Shown: positions 33,908 to 46,049, numbered from the stretch's first letter. The stretch is DNA of 64,000 nt from Trichostrongylus colubriformis (GCA_963978905.1 OZ022256.1:35512001-35576000); one strand, 5' to 3'. Notes: generated by a model from the sequence alone, not told the origin. Program-made: numbers and translations.

Positions 33908-34530
33908 TCCGAAAGAATGGTACGCTTGTGTTGCGCGGGCGGCATTGATTTGGGATTTGATTTCCCGACTAGCTAGCGGGAGCGGTATTGTCTATCACTA
34001 TACCACCTCGGATCAACATTCTAATGTCGTTGTCATTGAGGGCAATATAGATGCAGTGCAAATCAACCGATGCTGATCGACCTCGACTCAAGTGTACAAA
34101 ATGGATAGCATACACGACCATTGACATGGTGTGTAATGAGGATCCCATACACACGTGATGCGAGATTAATGTGGAGAAGAGTAGCAGAAGGTTTCTAGTA
34201 TCATGACCCTCCATCAAAGGCCTCGAAGGGTAAAGAGTCTCCATGGTGGGTAAATTATTTTCCATATCCACTTTGTGCAGGGGCATGCTTAGTAAATGAG
34301 AAGTCGTTCTCCTATCCCAGAGCTCTTTCTTCCTTAGGCTTCCAAACAGACAAGCCCCCGCTGGTGCACTTCCTCCAGAGTGATCGCCCTTCCTCGCATT
34401 GCCCCTTGGAGAGTGTGAGAATCATTTCGATAGCAGCTGTTGCATTTATGGTCACGAAGCTGAATCTAGCTCTTTTTAGGTTTGAACTTTCTCGCTATTT
34501 TCGCGGTTGTTGCCAGAATGCCTTTTTACC
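33908..34530. other. no recognised gene
   Basis: Unique sequence. The 105-codon minus frame at 33969-34286 shows no known motif. Confidence 0.35.
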
Positions 34531-34535
34531 TTCGA

Positions 34536-35668
34536 AGGGATCGTCCAAGAGAAAATGAGTCTTTCTGTTACTCATATATTTATGTTGTATTTGCCTAATA
34601 AAGGCCGCATGCAAAATTTCACGCGAAAGTATTAGGTTGTCAACTAAGTAATTGCGGATTTTTAAATACTGTTTTTTCCCTCAAAACTGCTTTCCACAAA
34701 AGTTCTTCTGTACATATATATGTAGTACAAGTCCACACGCATCTATAGGTATTGTTGTCTTCCATCTCCCGGATAACCCTTTTCGGCAAAATAAAAATAT
34801 CAAAAGTCACCTCATTTTCAACTCCATTTTTTTTCTTTGAATGGCGTTAGACAGGGAAAGGGAAAGGTGATAATCCGATGGAGAAAGATCAGAACTACAA
34901 GGCAGCAATTTTTATCCAAGCTCGAGAATTTTTTGAAAAAAAAATTAAAAAATTTTTTACCACTATTGAAAAAATGACTCGCCAAAAAATTCTCGAGCTT
35001 GGATAAAAATTGCTGCCCCATCCACCTTATAGCCCTGATCTTGCTCCATCGGATTATCACCTTTTCCTTTCCCTGTCTAACGCCATTCAAAGAAAAATCT
35101 TTTTATAATTTTTGTATTGAAATTGAGGTTGACCGTTGATATGTTTATTTTGCCGAAAAGGATTATCCGGGAGATGGAAGACAATAATACCTCTAGATGC
35201 GTGTGGAATTATACCACATGTGTATGTACAGAAGAGATTGCTGGAAAGCAGTTTGGAGGGAAAAAGCAGTATTTAAAAATTCGCAATTACTTAGTTGCCA
35301 ACCTAATATGTGTATCCGGCCAAGATACTGCACCACATAGTTTCGGCCGGGTGGGCGGAGCCTCCGAACGACCGCCTAACCCGTCGTCGGCCGCCGTCGG
35401 AGACCACTGAAGGGACCCAAAGGTAAGTAAACAGTCCCACTCTCCGTTTCCAACCGCGGCGGACGACGGTACGGAGCCATTAATCGGATTCCCCGCCCAG
35501 CTGGCCAAGAAATTGGGAGCTGTAGACCGCATGCAAAATTTCACGCGAATAAGTAAAGGAGGCCCCGAATTCTTACTAATTCGCGTGAAAATTTGCATGC
35601 GGTACTTACTCGGCAAATACAACATAAATATATGTATCAGAGAAACTCGTTCTTCCGTGGTGATCCCT
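34536..35668. mobile_element. MITE family A copy A3, interrupted by a mariner fold-back
   Basis: The left arm (AGGGATCGTCC..., TATATTTATGTTGTATTTGCC, TTTCACGCGAAAG) stops at 34629 and resumes at 35309 (TGTATCCGGCCAAGATACTG). Removing 34630-35306 restores a family A reading without a gap. The centre is enlarged: 35529-35603 is a second small inverted repeat of the arm sequence around CGCGAATAAGTAA. It ends GTGATCCCT. The flanks are no longer perfect TTAA. The 189-codon minus frame across it is repeat sequence. Confidence 0.7.
34632..35306. mobile_element. mariner-derived fold-back MITE, copy M1
   Basis: 675 bp between TA dinucleotides (34630-34631 and 35307-35308). The terminal repeats begin TTAGGTTGTCAACTAAGTAA on the left and TTAGGTTGGCAACTAAGTAA on the right. 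Both halves derive from the same mariner 3' end in opposite orientation: the transposase motif PYSPDLAPSDYHLF-like sequence and the tail are read from each side, meeting in an A/T-rich centre near 34930-35000. It has no intact transposase, so it must have been moved in trans. Confidence 0.8.
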
Positions 35669-37715
35669 TTATATGACCCGTGCATTGAGCTGTATTGTTC
35701 AACTTTTCTTTTCAAGGGCGCCCTCGGAAAGAATTCGGAGTTATTTTTGTCTACAGGGAGATCGTAGGCGTAGTTACGCAGCCTAGTGGATATATATCTA
35801 GACACGTGCCTTTTATAGACACAAGTTTCATTTTTGGAGAAATGGCTTATAAACATTCCAAACCCGGAGAAATTGAAAACGGTTGTTCTTTTCCCCTTTG
35901 GCGTGCAACCGGTCCTCTTTGGATTCTGCGATGTTCACGCAGGAAAGAGAGAGTAACATGACATTCATAGTCCCGGATACAACGCGGGTACCTCGAACTC
36001 CAACAACTTTTCCTTTTATTCGACCAGTGGGTATGTAGGATATCCTAGCATACCACATCTCTCATTTAAAGCTTCCAGAAGAAGCCTTTCCCTTCTTCAT
36101 TGCTTGTTTTCCTTACCCCCCCGATTCTTCCTATACCTAAGTAAACTTGTTACGTCCACATCTTAGCTGATGCAGTGGCCATCTCCTTCGAGAAGTCCCC
36201 TCTGCTCGAATAACGAATCAATAGAGAAGTTATGAGGCTTTTCTCGCTTAGCCCCGCCCACAACCCACAATCCACGTTCCTCGAGGACAGAATTATGGCC
36301 GCAGGAAAGCGTCGCACGTATAAATCAACGTCAAGAAGAATTCTTGAAGCATTTATCTTTGTACAGACGAAGTCGTTATCTGACTGCCGATGTGACTGTC
36401 ATGTGACTTATTACATTACAACGAGGCTTTGAAGGGTTCTTTGAAAGTTTGCGTGAAGTCCTCAGGCACGTAGTAATTGAAACAATCATTTTTGTCCATT
36501 CCCAGCACGATAATGTCGATGATGCAAGGGTGCGTACGCCTGTTCGATACACGGATACCTGAAACACACCATATGAAACAACATTAGTCACACTGCTTGA
36601 AAAACGCCAACCAATGTCAAACCACAGAAAGTCATTGATTTTCAATTTCAATCCTTTGAATTAGCAGGTTCCTCCAATGAGCTACATACGTAGGGATGAT
36701 CTGCTCTGAGGCAGGGTGTTTTCAGTATCCAAACAACTCGGTCTGTACCTTGTTTCCAGCGATATTTATTGAAAATAAAGTCTATCCTTGAAAAAATGAG
36801 TAGAAATGAATTCCGCAGAAAGTATTAATGTACATGAATCCCCAGTGGTCCCTCTTGTTGTCCGGTTGCCACGCGATTTATACCAACACCACTGAGGAGG
36901 ACCAGGGTAATCAAATTTACGTAATCAGAAGGGCTATTTAAACAGCGCAATCCAGGAAGCAAACATAATTCGATAGCAAATTGGTGAGATGGGAAACCGA
37001 GAGCGGGCCATTGTTAGGCTAAAAAAACACGAACGAAAAAATGATAAGCTATCGAATGATAAGTTATCAAAGTACTATGAAATATTGGGAAGTAGTAAAG
37101 GTAACGAAATATGAAGCAGCGCTATGACAAGACGAGTAGAAAAAGGTGGAGACATCACACAGGGCCAAGCTTCTGTGAAAACGTTGCTTTGGGAGCGCAT
37201 ATTCTTGGTGGAAATGGTGGGTATCACACGGTACTTGACTCAAGCATAGTTTTTGTCAATGGCATATATTCATAAAAATTCTGCTTAACAAACGGATAAA
37301 GTTTCGCCTACGACATTGTCACAACACCGTGAAATTTGTCTACAACATCTCTCGCTTTTCGCCTATGTTTATAGATTTGTTTGTTTGTAACATAGCCTAC
37401 CAATGAACATACCTACCAATGAGATATTCAAAATCGCAATTTCGACATCCAATTCTTTTACCTATAGATGAAATGTTTACCAAACTATCGAGGAAGATTG
37501 CGGAGATCGGATCTGTCGCATACCAACTACTAATATTGGTTTGAACAACATCAAAATAATGGGTTCAGTGCCATTCGTGGCTTGTGCTACGGGAAGGTAA
37601 AAAATGATACCATGGAACTGCAAGCATTATCGGATGTGAGCTTGAAAACGAGCCAGACCGAACTAGTTTAAGACACACCACGCGATAATCAAAGTGGTCC
37701 TTACCTTCTCAGGGC
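35669..37715. other. no recognised gene
   Basis: Largely unique AT-rich sequence. The minus frame 36376-36651 and other frames have no domain. No repeat is recognised. Confidence 0.35.
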
Positions 37716-38120
37716 AGGTACACCCTTGGAAAGTTGTGAAGATTGCACCTTTTTCGCGGCGCCACGGCTCACCCCCGCCGCGTACGGCCTGGTCGACCTG
37801 AGCCGAGTTGAGCCCACCGAGCCGAATACCACCCGGCATAGACGAGAGGGAAACTTGCGATTAGACAAGATAAGGCAGCGATATCAATAGCGAAGGTAGC
37901 TTCATCAGGGAAGAACAGGTGATATCGTAGCATTTTGCGCGATATCATCGAGGAAAAGCTCTTCTATAATCTCCAGTACTCGTACGAGGACTGAAGGCAG
38001 GGAGCTTTCATTTTGGTGGTTTTGAGGGTCAATTTATTTTTCTTCACGTGTGGGTAAAGCAGGGCCTATACGTCCAGTAATACGCGCGATAACTCTCACA
38101 ATTTATCGAGAGGTGTGTCT
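37716..38120. mobile_element. MITE family D, copy D2
   Basis: About 405 bp starting AGGTACACCCTTGG and ending AGAGGTGTGTCT, aligned with D1 (20341-20759). The right TTAA (38121-38124) is shared with the next element, C3. The left flank is not a recognisable duplication. Confidence 0.6.
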
Positions 38121-38124
38121 TTAA

Positions 38125-38575
38125 AGACACCGTAAGGGAGTAGATTTGGCTTACGGTAGAACAGGCGTAGTGTGGACGAGTTCAAGTGGCCGCCATTGCA
38201 CAAACTCGCCAATTTGACGCCCGTGCCAAGAGAAGATGTTTCCATTATAAAGTTGTTCATTCCTTTTACCTTCTCCTTTGTTCTTTCTTATATTGTTTCT
38301 AGATGTACTTACATGAATGTTAATGTAGTTGGGAATGGCCGCTCCACTACGCTGGAAGTCAGGTGCTACAACTAAAGTTGGCCCGCGGCCGTCTCCTACA
38401 GCGGACAACTCGGAACGCCAGTGCGATGATGCGAATGAGGCGCGAATACACACCGCAGCGATGCACTTTTGAGTTCGGGTTTTTTCACCGATTATCGCTT
38501 CTAACCTTCTGCGTTCGTTACGAAATGCTCATTTCTTTGTATGTTTCTCTTGTTTCGGACCCCCTTCCGGTTCCT
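38125..38575. mobile_element. MITE family C, copy C3
   Basis: 451 bp starting AGACACCGTAAGGGAG and ending CCCCTTCCGGTTCCT, with TTAA at 38121-38124 and 38576-38579. The left 180 bp match the right end of C4 (40851-41043, inverted). The right 120 bp match the left end of C1 (5084-5210, inverted). It is non-coding. Confidence 0.7.
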
Positions 38576-38579
38576 TTAA

Positions 38580-39409
38580 CTAAGTGTAATGAAATGATTA
38601 GAGGCAGTTGAAAAAATTCAGAAGAAAAAGTAGTGAATGTCACGCAACTTGTCCACAATCTAGCCACAGCTTATTTGCATGTAAGGCACAGAAGAAGAGC
38701 ATTCCGCATGACAGTGACCAAAGTTGACCTAAAAGACTGTGTCGAACGAAAGTGGATCTACTCGAATAAATTCAAACCCAAGAAGTCGTGGGTAGATTCA
38801 GAAAAAGGATGGAAACCGGAGTCAAAATGGAATGATCGTACCTCCTCCTACTGCTTTGCATTTCCGCAGTGAGTGACAAGCGCAGGTCCATCCACTCGCA
38901 CAGAGGGACTCGACAGCAGGTTGCAAAAACTGTGCAGAAAACGCTATTGCAGCTCGGATGCATAGCATGCACTATGTCTGCCGATTACGCTAGTAAATAG
39001 CGAGAGACTTTTCTCTTGTTGTGTACCAGCGCAATCAGTAGACATAGTGCAGGCATGGTGCTTGCTAAAAACCATCTGCTAAGAGCGCTATAGCACAGGT
39101 CAGCTGCCATACGATTTCCAAGTAAATCATAGAAATCGATGTAGTTGAAATAGCTAGCGTCAATTTTTCATTAATTCTTCTTAGCGAAAGAATTACTGGA
39201 AATAAGATTATAAGCCAATATTTATGCCTTTCAGGATAGCTGCGTCAATTTCAGGCCAATGGTACATTGAGGATGACTTCTTTGTACGCAGCTAGGCAAT
39301 GACTAAAAAACTCTATGTGATGGAGAGTGCTCGCGACAGAACGGCGGTATACCAACGGGCTATCCAACAATTTGAATGCGTTCTGTTGAAATCTCCTTCG
39401 TACTTACAG
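38580..39409. other. no recognised gene; weak exon candidate at 38707-38873
   Basis: A + frame from 38633 ends in ...SSYCFAFPQ at 38872 and contains a donor-like GTGAGTGAC at about 38870. Internal codons look plausible (KVDLKDCVERKWIYSNKF), but no domain and no acceptor convince me. Confidence 0.2.
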
Positions 39410-39568
39410 CCCATTTCGGAGCACCTGACAGGGCGTGGACTACGGACTTGGATGAACGTGTATGATACTCTCTCACTCTGCCACACACTCTCACTCCTAC
39501 CACGCATTCTCACTCTCGCCACTCACCCATGTCCGTATGCCACGCCCTATCAGGCGCTCCAAAATGGA
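39410..39568. repeat. hairpin element with 38-bp arms
   Basis: Arms 39410-39447 and 39531-39568 pair with a few mismatches (CCATTTCGGAGCACCTGAC against its partner GCGCCTGATAGGGCGTGG read in reverse complement). The 83-bp loop holds CACTCTC-type repeats. It may be a small MITE. The 145-codon frame covering it is not a supported gene. Confidence 0.6.
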
Positions 39569-40289
39569 ACATACAGGCCCGATTGCTCCGATGCAAATCG
39601 TAAATCTTATATCTCGTGCTCTTTAAAATTCCAGCCGGCAATGGCTACAATACAGTGTTTGCCTGAACATATTGTACGATCACTCAAGAGCAGCTCACTG
39701 CCAGCAGCGAGTACTACATTCCGTTCGCTCAACTGACGGGTCTCGACAATTCAAGCCCTATGGGCGGCTCAGGCCCCACGCATTCTTTCGTCATCCACAA
39801 CGCTTGTTTTGTCCATTTTCAAACTTTTCGAGTTACTCCGTACCAGGCTAATACCCGTAGGTTACTCTATGGCCTTCTCCCAAAGTCTTTGAATAATGTT
39901 CAAAAGTCGTCAGAGATCGTAGAATGAAAGAATGTACTACTCTGCCACTTTTTTCGAAATGGCTGAGAAAATGGGATAAGTGCGAAAACAGAGTTTGGCA
40001 CCCTCCTTTATCAGCTCGCAATCGTCAGAGGAGACTAGTTGAAAGTGAAGAATCGCCATTTCCTGAGGAAAAAAGCGCTAGGGCGATAAATAAGGCTGTG
40101 AACCAATCAATTAATAATCGCCAATTAATCAACTACGAACCTAATATAATGTGTGTTCGAGAATAAGTGGAATTGAGATTGGAATCACTGCCACCAGATG
40201 AATTGTCAGAAGAAAAGCTGTAGGGAGATAGACTTCGAGACAGCACACTATACGTACACGCTAACATTTGGAACTGTTCTCCTATTGCA
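39569..40289. other. no recognised gene
   Basis: AT-rich unique sequence without a supported exon. Confidence 0.35.
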
Positions 40290-40293
40290 TTAA

Positions 40294-41043
40294 AGGCACC
40301 GGGAGGGGGGCAAGGACGGAATAACGTTTACAAAAACAATGGCGTCTGAAAACAAACGTATGGGTTCGGTAGATACAATGTGTAACGAAACCGGCGTTGA
40401 AAAACGCGCCATAGGGCGCTATTTGCCCTCAGGGCGCGCTTCCGTCCGAACTGCAAGCTTCCATGGCCGAGCCACGCTTCGTTCATTTTAAAGCTTGTCT
40501 TCGGCCTGATGTAACCTTATTTTTGAATTACTTCCTCTTTAGACTGTTTTCTAGTGACGTATTTTTCTTGTTTACTTATGGATCTTCTTAATTGTGCATT
40601 TCTATACCTGAAAATCTCAGAAGGGTCAAATAAAGTCGGGGAGGGGGGTGGGGAGACGCAACTTTGCGTCGACGTCGAAGCTCCTTTCCCTTACTAGGCT
40701 TAGGCTGAAATTGATATCCCCTCCTCCCACATTAAAAAGCATCTATCAAAGCATAGGTCTCATCTGCTTTAGCCTAACCCTAGGAAGGGAAAGAAGCTTT
40801 GACGTGGGTGAAAATTTTGCGTCCCCCCCCCCCGACTTTATTTGACCCGTAAGTACATCTAGAAACAATATAAGAAAGAACAAAGTAAAAACTAAAAGGA
40901 AAAAACAAATCTATAATAGAACCATCTTCTTTTGGCACCATGCCAAGGCGTCAAATTGGCGAGTTTGTGCAATGGCGGCCACTCAAACTCGTCCACACTA
41001 CGTCTGTTCTACAGTAAGCCAAAATTACCCCTTCTTGGTGTCT
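40294..41043. mobile_element. MITE family C, copy C4, carrying a nested palindrome
   Basis: 750 bp starting AGGCACCGGGAGGGGG and ending CCCCTTCTTGGTGTCT, with TTAA at 40290-40293 and 41044-41047. The right end matches the left end of C3 in inverted orientation. A 226-bp palindrome (40623-40848) sits inside and accounts for much of the extra length relative to C3. Confidence 0.65.
40623..40848. repeat. 226-bp palindromic element with G/C tracts
   Basis: Starts GGGTCAAATAAAGTCGGGG and ends CCCCGACTTTATTTGACCC. The arms of about 95 bp pair with indels in the G/C runs. It is probably a separate small fold-back element inserted in C4. No clear target duplication is seen. Confidence 0.7.
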
Positions 41044-41047
41044 TTAA

Positions 41048-41460
41048 ATGTCGCAGCCACGGAGCAGAGAACATTCCCCGTCGAATCGGCGGATTGACCC
41101 ATTCGCGATTCGAAAGAAATGTCGCATTCGCGTCATGCATAAGATACGTATCGATCAAGAAAGTCAGAGTATTCACGCATTGCGATTTGAGAGAATCAGC
41201 GGACCGGCGCCTCCGCGATTTTGGCTCTTTGCCATAATGCAAATGAAGTGATGTGGTGGTACGTGGCATCGCCGAAAACCCCAAATCCGGATGTGCCGAT
41301 AGGCCGATACGCCGATGCGCCAAAAATCTCATTGCGCAGTTGGGTATGAAAGCAGCCTAAAAGCTTGTGTCCTCAGGCACTCTAACCATACCAAGATAGC
41401 TTCTGTCGTGACAGATATTGCTACACGAGAACGAATGCACACGGTGTCAGATTTATCCCT
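41048..41460. other. no recognised gene
   Basis: A GC-richer segment with a short CCGATAGGCCGATACGCCGA near-tandem run at about 41295-41320. No domain. Confidence 0.35.
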
Positions 41461-41790
41461 GATACCTCAAACCTGGATAATCAAACATGCAAAATACGAT
41501 GCAGCAAAAATGACATAAATGGTTTTAATATTGAAAATAAGGCTAAAGTGAACCTAGTGACGATTGAGGAGTGATGGCTCTTAGATACGAAGCTGTAGCT
41601 GGTAGTGTTTTCGACTTTCAAGAAGGGTCCGTTGGCATTTTCAGCGCCTGATCTCTCCGCGTACTTGACTCTATCATCTGACGACGAAGACATTCTTATA
41701 CGAAAATTAATGTGCAGGTGTTCGCTTAATATGTGATAAATACTATTTCTTTTTCTTACTAAAATCTTTTGTTTGCGTATAACCGCGATA
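41461..41790 (-). repeat. 3' LTR of LTR element 2
   Basis: 330 bp repeated at 44432-44761 in the same orientation (shared GATACCT, GCAAAAATGAC, TGATCTCTCCGCGTACTT, ATAACCGCGATA). Equal length and position on both sides of a minus-strand gag identify an LTR pair. The copies are moderately diverged. Confidence 0.7.
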
Positions 41791-43656
41791 TTCCGCGCGC
41801 CGCAGTCTTTGCTTTACGCGTCCACTCCTCGTCTTCGTAACCGTCGGGTAATCTAAATGACGCGGATATTGGCGTTCTCCCATCCGCGATATAAGACGTC
41901 CAGTTCATCCCTGATGCCCGACTCCTCTCAGGTGAGACACACAACGCGGTATTGTGACCTGGGCGTCTGCAATAATAACATCTTGCGTCGTACTTTCAGC
42001 AGTTGACTCCACCTTTGCAGTGGCGGTCCAGACAAACTATATCGTCCTGCTCGTTCTACCCGCTACCTGCGTTCACGCACAGTCATGTACTAGCGACAGG
42101 CGACGGAGTGATGGTCTCCTATCTGACCCAGAAAACGCACGGCATGCGTTCTTCATTCGGATTCTGGATCCGTCCACCTACAATCGTTCTGATCGGGCAA
42201 CGTTGTTAATCCTCTGACTCTTCAATCATCGTAATGAAGCTCCTTATAGCCTGCATTTGTTGCTGGAGTTGTTGCCGTAGTGTGCAATTTCGTCCCGTTG
42301 TTGCGGAGGGAGGCGGCGTCGCACATCGTGAAATAGCGCCGGAGCATTGTGTCCTCTCGGTTCACGCACGTCGCGGACATGTGAACGGGCTTGGCGTCCT
42401 CTATCCTCATTATCGTCGCGGAATGGTGCAGGGGCGTGGTGTCCTCTCTCTTCACGCATATCCCTAAGCAGATGAGCTTGGTATCCTCTCTCCTCCTGTG
42501 CTTGTGTGCCGGTTGGGCATCGTGTTCCTCCTCTTCATCGGACTGCTCGTCGTCGATCACCATCAGCTCTTGGTCTAGTAATTCCTCTTCCACTTGAATC
42601 TCCAGTATCGCCTCCACAAACTGTTTGCTACCTTGGATTAGAACTGCTTCCTGCTCCCGTTGAACCAGGTGTCCACGGTATATCTCCTTCTGCGAGGACT
42701 TCTGCTTTCCTCGATACCTTCTCGTTCTTTCTGATCACCGGTGTTCCTCTCCTTGGCCAAAGCTGATGGGGTCGTCTTCCTGTCATGTGGTCTCCATCGT
42801 GATAGATTCCCGAGAAGGAAGTTCAGCGATAGGATTTTGTAATGTCTCCATTCCAGGAGTATCTGGGCACGAAAAAGAAGTTCTTCCTAAAGGTTCTCGT
42901 GTCCAAGAGCCTCTTCGTTCTCAGGGGGTCATATCCCTGTCATATCCCTTTAGCACTTCGAGCTTATCTGTAATAGCTCCCTCCATCGTGGCGTAGTAGA
43001 TAAGCAAAGGATTTCCTTCTACATCCTTTTGCTGCCTTCTAATCATAGTCCTCCAAACATCCGAATCGAACTTATGCGTGGCGACGAGGAGAACAGCGAA
43101 AGCCCACACTTTGCTCGTAAACTTTGGGATCGGAATAGGGGGAAGCCGCGGCTGAGCAGCATGCAAGGTCCCTGCAATAGCTGTCCCGATGTGTCACTTA
43201 GCAGTGGTTCGTTTTTGCGTCCCTTTCTGGTGCGCAGTGTGTGGTGTTGTGCGCTGCGTTTTGTCTCACGAGGCTTTGCTCGTGCGCGGACTTCAATCTT
43301 GCACTTAACTGAATGCGGAGTCTATTGCCACGATCGATCGCACTATGTGCGGTGTCAATGTACTGTTGTGCGTGGCTTTCTTGGTCTTCATCCATGGCGT
43401 CTGCCAGAGCGTCGACCGTACTCGTAAACAACCTCAAAGTAGTGCGCACTAAGTTGATTGCAGCTTTTAGCTCGAATACAAAAGTCTGTATATACTCCGC
43501 ATTGCTCAAATCATGCGAAGTTGGAACATCTTGGTCCATATCATTTTCGAATGAATCTACTAGATGTGTAAGATTGTTACAGCAACGTGTTAAAAGCTCT
43601 TTTTGTGACCTTAGCGTAGCGGGGCCGACAGCAGACATGATACAGAATGAGCACAC
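41791..43656 (-). pseudogene. decayed BEL/Pao-type gag
   Basis: From the start at 43656 the minus frame encodes a helix-rich capsid-like N-terminus (about 150 residues). It is followed, after breaks, by LPPIPIPKFTSKVW near 43145 (a recognisable Pao gag motif, IPKFxGKVWE-like), a charged middle, a broken first zinc knuckle near 42080-42145, and an intact CCHC knuckle CYYCRRPGHNTALC at about 41983-41942. About 45 codons later the sequence enters the LTR, so protease, RT, RNase H and integrase are missing. There are several frameshifts and stops. A relic, or a gag-only non-autonomous element. Confidence 0.7.
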
Positions 43657-44431
43657 TTCCTCAACACAACAATGAGAAGCAAACCATGAAAAAGAAGAAG
43701 CTGAATGCTAGCGTCGCTCGATTTTTCAATGGCCGTATCGCGGCTGCCAAAAGTGGGCAATCAAGGTCCTCTGATCGATGGTGGGAAGATATTGAAGATC
43801 CTCTACTCGCCTTTCCTCAATATGAGTGCCACGCGGGTTGAGACGTTACGGACCTTGAGCGATAGTTTTGTACGCACCGAACATCAAACTTGGGTAATTA
43901 AACTTTGTTCGTGGAATACGAAACTATATGCATGGCACTATCAATAAATTGATATATATGAAAGGGCAAATAAAGCACTGTTATCCTGAGATTGCCTGTG
44001 AGAGACACAGAGGTACAAGTAGCTGAGTAAAAGTGAGATTAACTGTGAGGAATATAGTATGCCTGTGAGGAAACATATAGTAGATTAGGAAAGGATGTGG
44101 CTAATTGAATCCTGAGATATGCCTGTGAGAAAACGTATAAATGAGGAAAATTAGGGTACCTGTAAGACGATGTGATGTTACAATGAAGCTGCGAGGAGGC
44201 GGTCCCAAGTTGCCTTCTTTGTTTATAGATGTACAAAGAGACAGGGTCCCGAACCATGGGAACTCAAATGACTCATCACTTAGAAGCCTATTGATTGACG
44301 TTAAATGAGGTTACAGACATGAGTCACTGAATTGGGCTGAGACTGAGTAAAAGATGAACTTGGGTTCTTTAATAGTGATGATCTTCATCGCTATAGGCCG
44401 AAATGGGTTTGCGACAATGATGTCTACCACC
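43657..44431 (-). other. leader region of LTR element 2
   Basis: Lies between the 5' LTR and gag on the minus strand. It contains a degenerate repeat of ATCCTGAGAT-TGCCTGTGAGA (at about 43985 and 44113, with a partial copy near 44050). No protein is recognised. Confidence 0.45.
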
Positions 44432-44761
44432 GATACCTAAAACTTGGGTAATTAAACATGCGAACACGATGTAGCAAAAATGACGTAAATGGTGGTAATA
44501 TTGAAAATAAAACTAAGCTGAAACTAGTGACGATCGAGGAGTCGTGGCTCTTATATACGGAGCTGCAGCTGGCAGTGTTTTCGACGTTCAGAAGAAAGGG
44601 TCCGTTGACCTTTTCAGCATCTGATCTCTCCGCGTACTTAACTCGATCATCTGACGGCGAAGACATTCCTATACGAAAAAGAATATGCAGGTGTCGCTTA
44701 ATATGTGGAAGTGCTCTTTCCTTTTCTCACGAGAATCTTTTGATTGCGGATAACCGCGATA
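44432..44761 (-). repeat. 5' LTR of LTR element 2
   Basis: 330-bp partner of 41461-41790. The whole element is 41461-44761, about 3.3 kb. No target duplication is visible at the outer edges. Confidence 0.7.
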
Positions 44762-46049
44762 CACTTATTACAATGCCTTCTCCGATCAATACGCGCTCCC
44801 TGCACGTAGGATAATGGGACATCAATTAAAAATCAGAGTGGTGACACACAATGAAAACTAAAACACCTGAAATAGCCGTTTGAAAACGTGCTGCTTTAGG
44901 GCGTACTCAGTAGGGCGCCATCAGAAAAGTTGTTCCAGGTGGACTTGCACTGCTGCGCCCGTTAGGTGGGGTGAGGGCGGGGGGAGGGGAAGGTGTGAGG
45001 ATGATCAATGACTGCCGGACAATGAAATGTTGTACATGCTGATTTGTCACTAATATACCATAGATGTCATATACGCATGTATGATCCTGTGAAGCTAGTG
45101 CTTCTGTCCGCCATTCAACAGATCTCCCCCCCCCCACATCCTTCATTAGTAAAGACTTAACTTATACAAACACATTCCCTGTTTTATGTCTCCTATTTTC
45201 TCTCTCGGAACTGCAGGATGAAGCCGTCGTTGTGTGCACTATAAGCAACCGTAGGCTTAGAGGGGAATTCCTTGAGATTTGAGAGGATTGATCATATCTC
45301 ATCCATTGTATTCGATAGAAGAAATAGAAGGATACGAATGTATGCATGGTATACACTCCTTATGGTTTTACCGAACCAGGTGATCAGGAAAAGGAATCTA
45401 GGGTTCCTCCACCAAGTCCAATGCGAAAGGGAATCTGACTCGTAAACGGGCCCGCAATCGCTTTCCATGGCGTTTTCGAGTCTCTCGTCACGCCGTGTTT
45501 CATAGAAGGACAAACCTTAAAAACTTCGAACAAGTTTTTCAAATGCGCAGAGGACTCTCCGTCGCTTTGATTTTGTTGCACAGCTTACACTCAGCTAAAC
45601 AGGTAAGCAAGCTTGTCATTTCCGCTGCATCTTCATAGAAACGCGGAGTAGGCACATTTACTGGAACTGATAATTCGAACTGATATTGTGCAGGTAATTC
45701 TGTATCGTGTTGTGCACATCGCAGAGATGATGTCACCACGGTATCAGTGTAAGGTAGCAAACGTGGAGCGAACGTAACAAGGTCTTCTCACAATGATCGA
45801 AGTGAGCATGCAGAAAGGTTGCTGGAGAAAGTCGTGAATTCGAGGTCAGCCTTATTCCGACAAATCAGGAGAATCGACGGGCAAATGGCCCATGCATCTA
45901 CTGTTCTCAATTTCCCTTGGCTTTTTTTTTCGATATTCTGCCACTCTACGATGTAGCAAAAAATAAATAATTGTTCAGAAATTGCATTTCGTATTTTCGT
46001 ATTTCGCTATACATATATCATTTCCACAGATCTTCATCAGAGGCCTCCA
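44762..46049. other. no recognised gene; C-rich tract
   Basis: Includes a C11 run near 45127 and a G-rich tract near 44970. Minus frames at 45292-45760 have no recognised domain. Confidence 0.35.

Noticed and set aside
35287..35856. 189-codon minus frame
   Set aside because: Runs through family A MITE copy A3 and its flank; no independent coding evidence.
39299..39736. 145-codon + frame
   Set aside because: Contains the 39410-39568 hairpin; low-complexity CACTCTC translation, no domain.
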